The translations under genes were made by a program, and so were the position numbers. A stretch of 31,960 bases of DNA from JBKJTP01 sp046590195. GTDB taxonomy: Bacteria > Bacteroidota > Ignavibacteria > Palsa-1295. Every line of letters starts with the position of its first letter. The stretch's first letter is position 1. Below, in pieces: positions 6,430-15,085 of this stretch. The notes beneath the pieces were generated by a model. The model worked only from the letters and a program-made list of their open reading frames with translations, was not told the DNA's origin and did no database searches. The DNA lies in the NCBI GenBank assembly GCA_046590195.1, contig JBKJTP010000307.1, positions 1 through 31,960 of the forward strand. The letters run 5' to 3'.

Positions 6430-7194
6430 ATGACCGGATTAGCCAATTCGAGTTTTCTTGATGTACAAGCCTTTCGCAAACGAGCGAAGGCGACGGCCGC
6501 GAGCACCGGCTCGCTGGAGGAGCTCTCGCAATCTGTTGCGCTCGATCTTTACAAGTCGTTCAGGCTCGATGTTGTGATGTCGCGAATGTATGCAGTGTTG
6601 CCGTATGCACTGCTGAGCAACCAGCATCGAGAATTCCTACACACGAAATTCGTCGGACAACTGGCCGATCACAAGATCACCGACGACACGCGTGTGCTCA
6701 CGCTACTGGGCAGCGCCGGAGTGGAGCCAGAGTGGTGTGAACCGCGCAAGAGTAGCGGTCATCTCGCAATCCCGCTCCTTTCGTCGGAATTTGTCAGTGG
6801 TATCCCGATGGTCTCGCGCCTACTTCGCGAGCTCGGTGTGCCAATGGAGTGGTTCGATCAGCCGAGCACTCAGCCGAACTCCGGCGGCAGCGGCGTGGAG
6901 ACGCGCATGCTTGAGACGATCAGTGGCTGCTTTTATGTGAAAGAAGCAGCCACTGCAAAAGACGAGCAAGGACGATTCATCATACCTGCGCGCGACTTCG
7001 TTACAAAGCACGACGTGCAGACGGTCTTCGGCGCTGGTGGGCAGTATCTCACGCAGGATATCGTGCTGACACTGATCGTCTTCTGTCGTCAGCAGCTAGA
7101 GCGCCACGTTGCCGAGCGCTTCATCGTCTTCCCACCTGAACTCACCGCAGCAACGGCCACGATGGTAGCCGTGGGTTCGATCTTTAAGAAGTAG
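6430..7194 (+). CDS. Conserved hypothetical protein, stand-alone sensor-like domain
   Basis: A 254-residue soluble protein that I do not recognise with certainty. The segments IPLLSSEFVSGIPMVSRLL, VKEAATAKDEQGRFIIPARD and VFGAGGQYLTQDIVLTLIVF resemble an input domain I recall from large hybrid histidine kinases, where it sits ahead of GAF/PAS modules. No kinase, receiver or DNA-binding part is present here. There is no signal peptide or membrane segment. The start ATG 6430 has no visible Shine-Dalgarno site. A gap of 238 bases containing short direct repeats separates it from the TIR-TPR gene on the same strand. It could work with that protein, but nothing shows this directly. Confidence 0.75.
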   Translation: MTGLANSSFLDVQAFRKRAKATAASTGSLEELSQSVALDLYKSFRLDVVMSRMYAVLPYALLSNQHREFLHTKFVGQLADHKITDDTRVLTLLGSAGVEPEWCEPRKSSGHLAIPLLSSEFVSGIPMVSRLLRELGVPMEWFDQPSTQPNSGGSGVETRMLETISGCFYVKEAATAKDEQGRFIIPARDFVTKHDVQTVFGAGGQYLTQDIVLTLIVFCRQQLERHVAERFIVFPPELTAATATMVAVGSIFKK

Positions 7195-7234
7195 GATTAG
7201 TCGCATTGCTCGATACAATGCTGGCAACGGACTT

Positions 7235-8377
7235 TTATCGCACAGCGTCGAGCGCTACCGAGATGGATGAACCTGCCTTTCCGCCTCGGTAACTTTCGAC
7301 ACGGTAGTAACCATTGGTAGTACGAGCATAGTACTTCAATTGGCGGATTACAGATCCAACAGTATAGTCCATTGCGTCAATCAAGTACGATCTCCCTGCC
7401 GTACGCCAGTAGGCCTTGTCAATTTCAACAAAACAGTACGATGAGTCGGTAGCTGATGCAACTGTGTACTCGAAATGTCCCGATAGATAATTGTGAGACT
7501 TATCGGCCAACAAACGAATGCTCACGCTCTCAACCTTTTGCTGTTTTACCCTTGTGAATTCGAGGATCAAGGAGTCACCCTTCCACATTGTTGGGATCTC
7601 ATCAAATGGCATGGACATCACATTACCCTGCGCCGTAGGCTGTGGATGGACAATGTACCCAGTATCTACATTCTTGTAGACCACTCCTGTGGCCGCCAAT
7701 CCAGTAAAGGAAATCGATAGTTGCCGCACGCTGCGCTGACCGAGAAAATTGCCTGTGTGCTCACTGACCTGGAAAGGTTGCCACACAAATGCCGCGCTAT
7801 CTACCCGCAGTACAAGTCTCCTGCTATCACCAGCACTTGGTGGCCGGAAGTATATCACATGTGCGGTCCTCCACCCATCGTATAGCTCATGACCAAACGA
7901 GTCTATTGAGATCTCTTGATCATCAATGAACATGTTAACCTTCGAGTGCGATAGATCAATGGAAACAGGGATTGCAATAGTTTGTCCAGGGTAGACAGTA
8001 CCAAAGTCGTCGATAGGCCTTACATCTATTGCTCCTTTGCGTCCGATTATCGTGATCGACTTGACGTCGAGGCTCTGAAGGACGCCATCGTAATACATAC
8101 GGACCCCCCAGGTACCAGTGTCTAATGGAGCTGTGAAAAACAGTTTGCCATCGTGTATCAGCTCTGTTTCGACGCTCTGCGTACCGACGAAGAGCTGTAC
8201 CTTTGAGCGATCGTTGATGGCGTTGGCTACGTGATAGGATGTACGCTCAGATGTCCAAAGCGTATCGTGGGCAGGGTTCGAAACAGCTGGGTTGTGCACA
8301 GTGTTGTCGATATCCATATCGCAGGAGCCGATCGATATGCTTAGAGCGGCAAGGCAAAAGAACTGTAATAGTCGCAT
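7235..8377 (-). CDS. Hypothetical lipoprotein with Ig-like (IPT/TIG-like) segments
   Basis: A 380-residue lipoprotein. The start is set at ATG 8377 because MRLLQFFCLAALSISIGSC is a clean lipoprotein signal with Cys19; a GTG at 8407 would add 10 residues. The mature part is beta-rich, and the segment around residues 50-110 (VQLFVGTQSVETELIHDGKL, then LDTGTWGVRMYYDGV) looks like an immunoglobulin-like IPT/TIG fold. The rest has no recognised domain. It is probably anchored in the outer or inner membrane facing the periplasm or surface. It lies between asnB (same strand, about 100 bases apart) and the convergent sensor-like gene. The function is unknown. Confidence 0.78.
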   Translation of the reverse strand: MRLLQFFCLAALSISIGSCDMDIDNTVHNPAVSNPAHDTLWTSERTSYHVANAINDRSKVQLFVGTQSVETELIHDGKLFFTAPLDTGTWGVRMYYDGVLQSLDVKSITIIGRKGAIDVRPIDDFGTVYPGQTIAIPVSIDLSHSKVNMFIDDQEISIDSFGHELYDGWRTAHVIYFRPPSAGDSRRLVLRVDSAAFVWQPFQVSEHTGNFLGQRSVRQLSISFTGLAATGVVYKNVDTGYIVHPQPTAQGNVMSMPFDEIPTMWKGDSLILEFTRVKQQKVESVSIRLLADKSHNYLSGHFEYTVASATDSSYCFVEIDKAYWRTAGRSYLIDAMDYTVGSVIRQLKYYARTTNGYYRVESYRGGKAGSSISVALDAVR

Positions 8378-8475
8378 GTGCTCGGGAATGAGCCTAAATA
8401 TACGCACTCAGGGGCTTTGCATTTTATATTCCCCCTAATGTGCTGAAACAGAGGCTCTGAAAAGTGCACTTCAAA

Positions 8476-10386
8476 CTACCTCAAATACTGCCGCTCCCAG
8501 AGTGTGAGATTGAACAGGGTCCAGAGGAGCTGGCCGTTGTTGCGGGCGCCAGTTTGGTGTTCGATCAAGAGACGGCGGATGTAGCCTTCGTCGAAGTAGG
8601 TCTTAACGATATTCGAGTGAAAGAGATGGTCCTCCATCATCGAACGAAGCTCATTCTTCAGCCACTCGTTGACCGGTGCAGCGAAGCCCATCTTCTTACG
8701 ATAGATGTGCTCGTTTGGCAGGATGCCTTCTGCTGCTTTCTTCAGAATGTTCTTGGGCACAAAGTCCGGCCCCATCTTGATCAGCGGCGGCAAGCGGAAG
8801 GCAAACTCGACGAGTCGGTGATCGAGGAACGGCACGCGCGCTTCGATGCTGGTTGCCATCGACACTTTATCCACGCGCATCAGCAGTAGCTCAGGCAAGC
8901 GTTGCTTCAGCTCGAGATACATCATGCGTCTGGTGTATTGCGATGCCGGCATGCGGTCCGCAACTTCGCGATGCCATTCTTCGGCAAACTTGTATGACGA
9001 TTGTGCTTCTTCCTCGTAGTGCTTGTAGAGTTCGCGCTTATGCTCTTCCGTGAATGCAAGCGCACCACCCCAGAACAATTCTTCACCCTCGCTGAAGCGA
9101 CGGAGATATTCTTTGACAAGCGGATTGCGTACGACGCCCGAGCCAGCGAGATACGCGGCCTTCTTCATAAACTTCGGCGAGAGTTTGCCGAGCGGCTTCC
9201 AGTATTTGTCGTAGAGCTTGATATCGCGGACGAGCCACGGATAGCCAGCGAATTCTTCATCACTCCCCTCGCCTACCTGAACGACGATCGTACCGTTGTC
9301 CCTAGCGAGTTTCGAGACGAAGTAAAGCGGTATCGTGACAGGGTCGCCATTCGGTTCATCCTCATGATACGCAAGTGACGCGATCATTCGCTCTGCATCG
9401 CCCGCATCGATCAAGACCTCATGATGATTCGTCTTGAACTTCTCTGCGATCGTGCGAGCATACGACATCTCGTTGTACTGCTCGAGATCCTTGAAGCCAA
9501 CGGAGAACGTCTCAACCGGTCGATCCATCAACTCCGCCATCAATGCAACGTTCAGGCTTGAATCGATACCGCCTGAGAGGAACACACCGAATGGCACATC
9601 GGCCATCATGCGGTCCTTGATCGACTGCCTGAGCAAGCGGCGGATCTCGGTGATCGCTTCTTCTTCGGTGATGTTGTCGAGCGGCTCGCCTGCATCGAGT
9701 ACCGTCCACCACTGTCGCTTTTCGATCTCTCCGTTGGTTCTGATGCGCAGCGTGTGTCCTGCTTCGAGCTTGTGTACGCCCTCGAACATTGTATCCGGCG
9801 CAGGCGGCATCATCAGCGAGAGATAATGCGGCAGTGCCTGCTCATTCAATCGCGCTTCGATGGCGGGATGCTGCAGGATCGCTTTGATCTCCGAGCCCCA
9901 GATGAAGCGGCCATTCAGATTCGCGTAATACAACGGCTTGATGCCGATCCGATCACGTGCGAAGAAGATCTCCTTTCGCTCTTCATCCCAGATCGCGATC
10001 GCGAACATGCCGTAGAATTTCTTCAGGCATTCTTCGCCCCACTCTTGATAAGCGTACAGTATCGTCTCGGTGTCAGAGTGTCCGCGATACGTGTAGCCCT
10101 TTGCTTCGAGTTCGCGGCGAATAAGCGCGTGGTTGTATATCTCGCCATTGAACGTCAGCGTGTAGCGTCCATCGCTGGTCGACATCGGCTGGTGCCCTGC
10201 GGGAGAGAGATCGACGATGGAGAGCCTCCTGAACGTCAGTCCGCAACGGCCATCGCGCGAGATGAGGAAGCCCGAGTCATCCGGCCCGCGATGCACGATC
10301 GCGTCCGACATCTTCGTCAGCAGCTCCTCCGTGACCTCCGGCCGTTCGTGAAACGCGTAATCAAATACTCCGGCAATGCCGCACAT
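8476..10386 (-). CDS. asnB: Asparagine synthetase (glutamine-hydrolysing)
   Basis: A 636-residue class II amidotransferase that makes asparagine from aspartate, ATP and glutamine. The start is fixed at ATG 10386 by the MCGIAGVF N-terminus, whose Cys2 becomes the catalytic N-terminal nucleophile, and by GGGGGAA 7-13 bases upstream. The glutaminase domain covers residues 1-210, with HRGPDDSG and FNGEIYN (79-85). The synthetase domain has the PP-loop SGGIDSS (271-277), then GEGSDE (372-377) and SIEARVPFLDH. The length suits AsnB and its wider family. Members outside amino-acid metabolism modify exopolysaccharide or peptide substrates, but no such genes are nearby. It is divergent from the PhoD-like gene across about 300 bases. 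Confidence 0.95.
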   Translation of the reverse strand: MCGIAGVFDYAFHERPEVTEELLTKMSDAIVHRGPDDSGFLISRDGRCGLTFRRLSIVDLSPAGHQPMSTSDGRYTLTFNGEIYNHALIRRELEAKGYTYRGHSDTETILYAYQEWGEECLKKFYGMFAIAIWDEERKEIFFARDRIGIKPLYYANLNGRFIWGSEIKAILQHPAIEARLNEQALPHYLSLMMPPAPDTMFEGVHKLEAGHTLRIRTNGEIEKRQWWTVLDAGEPLDNITEEEAITEIRRLLRQSIKDRMMADVPFGVFLSGGIDSSLNVALMAELMDRPVETFSVGFKDLEQYNEMSYARTIAEKFKTNHHEVLIDAGDAERMIASLAYHEDEPNGDPVTIPLYFVSKLARDNGTIVVQVGEGSDEEFAGYPWLVRDIKLYDKYWKPLGKLSPKFMKKAAYLAGSGVVRNPLVKEYLRRFSEGEELFWGGALAFTEEHKRELYKHYEEEAQSSYKFAEEWHREVADRMPASQYTRRMMYLELKQRLPELLLMRVDKVSMATSIEARVPFLDHRLVEFAFRLPPLIKMGPDFVPKNILKKAAEGILPNEHIYRKKMGFAAPVNEWLKNELRSMMEDHLFHSNIVKTYFDEGYIRRLLIEHQTGARNNGQLLWTLFNLTLWERQYLR

Positions 10387-10690
10387 CCAGTATTCCCCCT
10401 GTTGGTTAGTGACTTGAACTTCCCGCCGAGCGGCTTGTCGCGGCTCCAGAAACGCGGCAATTCGGCGATTTGTCGCAAGATACGGCTTGTGCAGGGATTT
10501 GATTCTCGGCTTCTGCAACGTGCAAGTCGTTAAGGGGCTGCAAAGCGCATATCCCAACCAACGCCAAGGGCCATTACCGGTGAGTCATCTCCAATGTATT
10601 TTCTCTGAATTGGTGGGCGAGCTTCAAGAAATCCGCATATTTGCACTCACCACTTACCCACCCTGTTCCGCCTCACATATATTCCATACC
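10387..10690. other. Divergent intergenic region between asnB and the PhoD-like gene
   Basis: Both reading frames stay open through much of this stretch, but the residues do not look like protein: they are Arg/Cys-rich and match neither family. I read it as the divergent promoter region. A candidate plus-strand promoter is listed separately; no clear minus-strand promoter was found. Confidence 0.45.
10610..10643 (+). promoter_or_regulatory. Candidate promoter of the PhoD-like gene
   Basis: CATATTTG at 10636-10643 matches TAnnTTTG in seven of eight bases. TTG at 10610-10612 stands 23 bases upstream, within the range known for Flavobacterium promoters. The resulting 5' leader of about 40 bases ends at ATG 10691, much like the TIR gene. 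Confidence 0.35.
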
Positions 10691-12814
10691 ATGAATTCCC
10701 CCAGACGATTGTATATTGCGCTAGTTTGTGCGCTCACGTTAGCTCTTGGCGCATCGAGCGGCCTCACTCAAACGATCACTCACGGGCCTGTCGCTGGTGG
10801 CGTTAAGTCCGATGGTGCCCGATTCGTCGTACGCACAACTGAACCCGCTGCTGTCTTCATTGAGCTTTCTCCAACTGACGACTTCAATCCGCTCTTTCTC
10901 GCTACCACTAACATTGTCACGACAAGCAGCGACAACGATCATTTTGCGATCCTTGACGCCACCGGTCTCGTGCCGGACACACGTTTTTACTATCGAGCTC
11001 GTGTAAATGGAGTGATATCTTCCGCGAACCCGACCGTCACAAAGACGCAGCACTTCACCACATTCCCTGCACCCGGCAGCGTCAGCGCCTCAGGTCCATT
11101 TGTGTTCAACTTCGGTTCATGCCAGCGTGCCGGTTGGGATCCGAGTTCGAACAAAGGCCACATCTATCAGCGCATCGCGCGCGATAATGCTCGCCTCTTC
11201 ATTCAGGTTGGTGATTGGGGTTATCCCGATACCACCGAGCAAAAGACTCCAGGCGATTACTTCAACATGGAGATGGGTAGAGTCCAGCAGAGCTATCGCT
11301 CGAAGTATCAGACCGGTTATCCGATGGATAGCCTGTTCGTGACGACGCCGATCGCGTACATGTACGATGATCATGATTACGCAGCAGACAATTCTGATAT
11401 GATGGCGCCATCGAAGATCAATTCGATCCGCGGTTATCAGGCGATGTTCCCGGGGTATCCTGTTGCTAATGCTGACAACGGCAATTGGCACAAGTTCACA
11501 GCGGGCAATGCAGAGTTCTTTATTCTTGATACACGTGCGCAACGCGTGCCGAATCTTTCGAACTTCGAGCAGGTTGGCGGAAAGTTTGTTTTCAATCCGT
11601 CTGCAACGAGCTCCATGCTTCAAGGAGATCTCGCGATCACAGGTGAGAAGCAGATGGATTGGTTGATCGCAAATTTGAAGTCCTCGACCGCCACGTGGAA
11701 GTTCGTCATCTCAGGCACCGCCTTCAATCCTGCACAACGTGGAGTTGTCGAGCTCGCGCTTGCTTTGCAGGGCACATCGTTCGATCCTGTTACCTTGCCC
11801 GATGGCACGAAGCTGCCAGCGGGCTACGTCGCGATAAACTTCGCTGATACTTGGGCTGGCTTCCCCAATGATGTTGCGCGGTTGGTCAAGACAGCTCACG
11901 ATGACGCGATCAAGAATGTGATCTTCCTCACTGGCGATTCTCATAACGGCGCGATCGATGACGGCACCCATTCTTTCTTCCCTGAGATCATGGCAGGAGG
12001 TCTTGACATCGGCAACTCGCGCACTGTTGCAATCGAAGATCTCTATACTGTCGCTGCATGGCAACACGGACAGACTGCTGCCGCAAACAATATTGAGAAT
12101 GCATACGGCCGTGTGAAGATCTATGGCGAAGATTCATGCCGCCTTGAATTGGTCAGCGAAAGCGGGGCATTGATAGGAGCTTACACACAGATGCCAGGAC
12201 ACGTTGCGGCATCGGTTGGAATGATGCTCGCACCGGGCGGTATCGACTTTGGCGCTGCCACTGTTGCTGCGCCTTCCTACGGCGGCGTAATTGTGATCAA
12301 CACCGGTGGTGATACCCTTCACATTACGAATGTACAAGCAACGGATCCGCAGTTCACACCACTCTTGAATTCGCTGACGATCCCTCCGGGCAAGACCTCG
12401 CAGCTCCCTGTGCAGTTTGTACCGACTTCCGCAGGTCAGCATCAGGCAGGTCTGCTCATCACATCAAATGTACCTGGAGGTATGACGGTTGGCGGACTCG
12501 TTGGCACTGCAACACCTTCCGGTGTTGAGGATCAGTCAATCAGCGAGGGTGTGATGCTCTATCCAAACTATCCGAACCCAGTCGGTGTGAATGGCAAGAC
12601 CATGCTCATGTTCAGAGTCAAGGAGAACGGCCATGTTCGTCTTACGATCGTAGATGCTAGCGGCTCGGTCATACGTACGGTCGTTAACGGATCACGATTG
12701 CCTGGAACACACTTCGAAGAAGTCTCGCTGGCGACGCTTCCCAATGGCAATTACTTCATTCGCCTCGAAACTTCTGGTGTTGTGAAAATGATGAAACTGA
12801 CACTGTCACGTTGA
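10691..12814 (+). CDS. PhoD-like metallophosphatase with T9SS C-terminal sorting domain
   Basis: A 707-residue secreted enzyme from ATG 10691. Residues 1-27 are a Sec signal peptide. A beta-sandwich domain of PhoD type follows (ITHGPVAGGVKSDGARFVVR). The phosphoesterase core has FGSCQ (141-145), QVGDWGYPD (172-180), DDHDY (226-230) and GDSHNG near 415, the metal-binding motifs of the PhoD family. Next comes an ASPM/SPD-2/Hydin-like beta domain (IDFGAATVAAPSYGGVIVIN, then TPLLNSLTIPPGKTSQLPVQF). The last 85 residues are a type A T9SS sorting domain (LYPNYPNPVG, NGNYFIRLETSG). The enzyme probably releases phosphate at the cell surface or outside. A strong terminator follows. Confidence 0.93.
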   Translation: MNSPRRLYIALVCALTLALGASSGLTQTITHGPVAGGVKSDGARFVVRTTEPAAVFIELSPTDDFNPLFLATTNIVTTSSDNDHFAILDATGLVPDTRFYYRARVNGVISSANPTVTKTQHFTTFPAPGSVSASGPFVFNFGSCQRAGWDPSSNKGHIYQRIARDNARLFIQVGDWGYPDTTEQKTPGDYFNMEMGRVQQSYRSKYQTGYPMDSLFVTTPIAYMYDDHDYAADNSDMMAPSKINSIRGYQAMFPGYPVANADNGNWHKFTAGNAEFFILDTRAQRVPNLSNFEQVGGKFVFNPSATSSMLQGDLAITGEKQMDWLIANLKSSTATWKFVISGTAFNPAQRGVVELALALQGTSFDPVTLPDGTKLPAGYVAINFADTWAGFPNDVARLVKTAHDDAIKNVIFLTGDSHNGAIDDGTHSFFPEIMAGGLDIGNSRTVAIEDLYTVAAWQHGQTAAANNIENAYGRVKIYGEDSCRLELVSESGALIGAYTQMPGHVAASVGMMLAPGGIDFGAATVAAPSYGGVIVINTGGDTLHITNVQATDPQFTPLLNSLTIPPGKTSQLPVQFVPTSAGQHQAGLLITSNVPGGMTVGGLVGTATPSGVEDQSISEGVMLYPNYPNPVGVNGKTMLMFRVKENGHVRLTIVDASGSVIRTVVNGSRLPGTHFEEVSLATLPNGNYFIRLETSGVVKMMKLTLSR

Positions 12815-12836
12815 TCCATTGACCATAGTGAACCCG

Positions 12837-12866
12837 AAAACGCCCCTGCATCACAGGGGCGTTTTT
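12837..12866 (+). terminator. Rho-independent terminator of the PhoD-like gene
   Basis: Perfect 12-base arms AAAACGCCCCTG / CAGGGGCGTTTT with a 5-base loop are followed by more T on the plus strand, about 22 bases after the stop codon. Confidence 0.9.
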
Positions 12867-12897
12867 AATTTGTCACTGAACATGACTCGCAACAATA

Positions 12898-12922
12898 AAA
12901 GCCCCGCTTGTGGCGGGGCTTT
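12898..12922 (-). terminator. Rho-independent terminator of the sigma factor gene
   Basis: Perfect 10-base arms AAAGCCCCGC / GCGGGGCTTT with loop TTGTG. On the minus strand a TTTTATTGTT tract follows. It lies 38 bases past the sigma factor stop. Confidence 0.88.
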
Positions 12923-12959
12923 GAAGTCGTATCAATTTTGAGGATGGTCTCTGATTAGT

Positions 12960-13835
12960 TTATCCGAGATAATTACGGAGCGGCATGGACTTCGCCGCGT
13001 GGCGGAGGCGGCGGACTGCTTTCTCCTTTATCTGGCGGACGCGCTCGCGTGTGAGCTGGAATTTCTCACCGATCTCTTCGAGTGTGAGCGTCGGGACTTC
13101 GTTGAGTCCGTAATAGAGCTCGATGACTTCGCGCTCGCGCTGGGATAGCGATGTCAGTGCGCGGTTGACCTCAAGACGGAGCGACTCGTTCATGAGTACG
13201 TTATCCGGCGGAAGCTGCGTCGCATCACTGAGCACGTCGAGCAGACGATTATCTTCACCTTGCGCGAACGGTGCATCGACGGAGAGATGTCGTCCGGAGA
13301 TCTTGAGTGTCTCGGAGACCTCTGCTGTCGACATATCGAGCTTCTCTGCAAGCTCATGAGCGGAAGGTTCACGCTCGAACTCCTGCTCGAGCTGCGAGAA
13401 CTTCTTACCGATCTTGTTCAGTGCGCCAACGCGGTTAAGCGGAAGGCGTACGATACGTGATTGCTCTGCAAGAGCCTGGAGGATCGACTGACGGATCCAC
13501 CATACCGCGTAAGAGATGAACTTGAAGCCGCGTGTCTCGTCGAAGCGTCTTGCAGCCTTGATGAGGCCCAGGTTGCCTTCATTGATCAAGTCGCCTAGTG
13601 ACAGTCCCTGATTTTGGTACTGCTTAGCGACCGATACAACAAAGCGCAGGTTGGCCTTTACCAGGATCTCCAGTGCTCGCTGAGATTCACGTGCGTTCTC
13701 CGGGCGATCGTCCTTGATCCGTTTTGCCAGATCAATTTCCATCTCGGAGTTCAACAGGTCCACCTTGCCGATCTCCTGGAGGTACATATCCAGAGACTGG
13801 CTTTCACGGTTCGTGTACTGTTTCGAAATGCGCAT
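12960..13835 (-). CDS. rpoD: Primary RNA polymerase sigma factor, Bacteroidota type
   Basis: A 291-residue sigma-70 protein with no region 1.1, the size typical of the primary sigma factor in Bacteroidota. Region 1.2 covers residues 9-42 (NRESQSLDMYLQEIGKVDLL). Region 2 covers 58-132, with NLRFVVSVAKQYQNQGLSL, the core-binding GDLINEGNLGLIKA and the -10-reading FKFISYAVWWIRQSI. Region 3 runs 133-190, and region 4 runs 225-285 with the -35-reading helix LTRERVRQIKEKAVRRLRH. ATG 13835 has no Shine-Dalgarno site, normal for this phylum. It is monocistronic, with a strong terminator. This sigma type recognises TAnnTTTG promoters, which fits sites elsewhere in the window. Confidence 0.96.
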   Translation of the reverse strand: MRISKQYTNRESQSLDMYLQEIGKVDLLNSEMEIDLAKRIKDDRPENARESQRALEILVKANLRFVVSVAKQYQNQGLSLGDLINEGNLGLIKAARRFDETRGFKFISYAVWWIRQSILQALAEQSRIVRLPLNRVGALNKIGKKFSQLEQEFEREPSAHELAEKLDMSTAEVSETLKISGRHLSVDAPFAQGEDNRLLDVLSDATQLPPDNVLMNESLRLEVNRALTSLSQREREVIELYYGLNEVPTLTLEEIGEKFQLTRERVRQIKEKAVRRLRHAAKSMPLRNYLG

Positions 13836-14106
13836 GCGTATGTATTAGTGTAGTGCTGCTCAACAAGGGTCTCTTCATGACCAACGAACACACGCTAATA
13901 TGTTCGTCTCACGACCCGACCTACATCATCACGATCATCGTGAAGAACTTGCTGAAGTCAGCGAAGAAAAAAACATTCTTACCAAACCTTCGATAGATAT
14001 CTCCTATGTTGGGTGCTTGTTCGCGGCTTATGCCACCGCTTGTTTGCTTAGGTTATGCGAAAGTAACTATTACTCCGCTTCACCTATTCCCGGGTTAATT
14101 AAAATA
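13836..14106. other. Upstream region of the sigma factor gene
   Basis: A 271-base stretch without a gene. It contains a 15-base palindrome, TCACGATCATCGTGA (13929-13943), about 95 bases before the sigma start. This could be an operator or a small hairpin in the leader. I see no clear TAnnTTTG promoter. Confidence 0.4.
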
Positions 14107-14616
14107 TTATCTGAACGATTTCTCTATTGTATCCTCGACAGAACGTGACGCAATACTTGTTGCAACGTCTCTTATTACGGGCACGTCATGCCATACTGGC
14201 ACTGTGTGCGCGCTTGTGTAGAGATCATGTTTGTTCTGTGTAAGAATAGAAAGTTTGCTTTGCTTAGCCATGCCGATGACGAACGCATCGCGCATGCTGA
14301 GCCGGACTCCGTGATCGCGCTCGATCGCTTGTGCGAGAGCTGCGAACGGTACGGCGTTGCGTGAGTTGAATCCGAGTACGCGAACAAGTGTGAGCGCTGA
14401 GTAGATGTGCTGCTGTTCCTCTTCATTGCGGGCTGCATGAAGAAGTTCGTATGCGTTGAGCATCGTGGTGTAGCAGGTTGCACTGCGAAGCGCACGAAGC
14501 AATCGCGGCTCGGGATCATGTGCTGTTGAGACCAGGAATTCTCCAAGGATATCTGTCTCAATTAATACTTGTTGTTCGGGACCGGATGACACGCTAGACG
14601 TTGACGGAGTACTCAA
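14107..14616 (-). CDS. PIN-domain protein, VapC-like candidate toxin
   Basis: A 169-residue protein with a PIN ribonuclease fold. The acidic active-site positions are visible: Glu20/Asp22 (LIETDIL, where most VapC have LDTN), Glu57 (LNAYELL), Asp110 (MRDAFVIGMAK) and Asp131 (LTQNKHDLY). PIN toxins cut tRNA, rRNA or mRNA with Mg or Mn. The start is a TTG at 14616, 5 bases after the upstream stop, with GGAG overlapping that stop. A later start would lose the first active-site residue. The close spacing to a small acidic protein upstream is the usual antitoxin-toxin layout. The fold is fairly certain; the toxin role is inferred from layout. Confidence 0.82.
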   Translation of the reverse strand: MSTPSTSSVSSGPEQQVLIETDILGEFLVSTAHDPEPRLLRALRSATCYTTMLNAYELLHAARNEEEQQHIYSALTLVRVLGFNSRNAVPFAALAQAIERDHGVRLSMRDAFVIGMAKQSKLSILTQNKHDLYTSAHTVPVWHDVPVIRDVATSIASRSVEDTIEKSFR

Positions 14617-14621
14617 TCGCT

Positions 14622-14936
14622 TTACTCCGAGGACAAGAGTCGCTTCAAAAACTCATCACCTTCGGGAATGGCCCCTTGCGTCCTGAGCCCCATCGCGACC
14701 ACCGCTTTTGGTAGCTGCTGGACCTCACTCACCTGCTCGATATCCGAGCGATCGTGCTGTGGACGGGCGTCCCAAAGTAACAGTCGAACCGGCTGGCCAT
14801 CCTCAAGCTGAAAGTCCGCCGTGGCGGGATCGTCCCTGAACGCGCCTACTCGCTCGAAAGAATCTTCCTTTATGTCTATGGAGATCTGAGTGCCGTTCTT
14901 GCGAATTATGCCCTCAGTCTCTAACGGATCGGCCAT
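14622..14936 (-). CDS. Small unknown protein, candidate antitoxin partner of the PIN protein
   Basis: A 104-residue protein starting at ATG 14936. It is acidic, with ISIDIKEDSFERVG in the N-terminal third and a disordered-looking middle (DARPQHDRSDIEQVSE). I recognise no AbrB, RHH, Phd or MazE DNA-binding motif. It ends 5 bases before the PIN gene and supplies that gene's ribosome binding site, so the two are coupled. By position it may be an antitoxin of unknown type. An unrelated function is equally open. Confidence 0.65.
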   Translation of the reverse strand: MADPLETEGIIRKNGTQISIDIKEDSFERVGAFRDDPATADFQLEDGQPVRLLLWDARPQHDRSDIEQVSEVQQLPKAVVAMGLRTQGAIPEGDEFLKRLLSSE

Positions 14937-15085
14937 ATACCTGCTCCTGTGCCAAGCTCTGCTATAAAAAAGCCATGTGAACTTGATGCACCATTAACCC
15001 GAGATAATTGAGCAGCGGTTCCGATTGTATTTGGATTTGACAGAAAAATGTTGTATATTCCCGGGAATGACCTTGGCGGCTCCAA

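Noticed and set aside
8464..8889. A 141-codon plus-strand frame
   Set aside because: It is a shadow of asnB on the other strand with no start signal or domain.
10387..10557. N-terminal extension of asnB
   Set aside because: The catalytic Cys must follow the initiator Met, which fixes the start at 10386.
10487..10690. N-terminal extension of the PhoD-like frame
   Set aside because: ATG 10691 starts a proper signal peptide. The upstream residues are not protein-like, and a promoter-like box lies at 10636-10643.
15037..15059. TTGACA and TATATT on the plus strand
   Set aside because: The spacer is only 11 bases, and transcription would run antisense into a lipoprotein gene.
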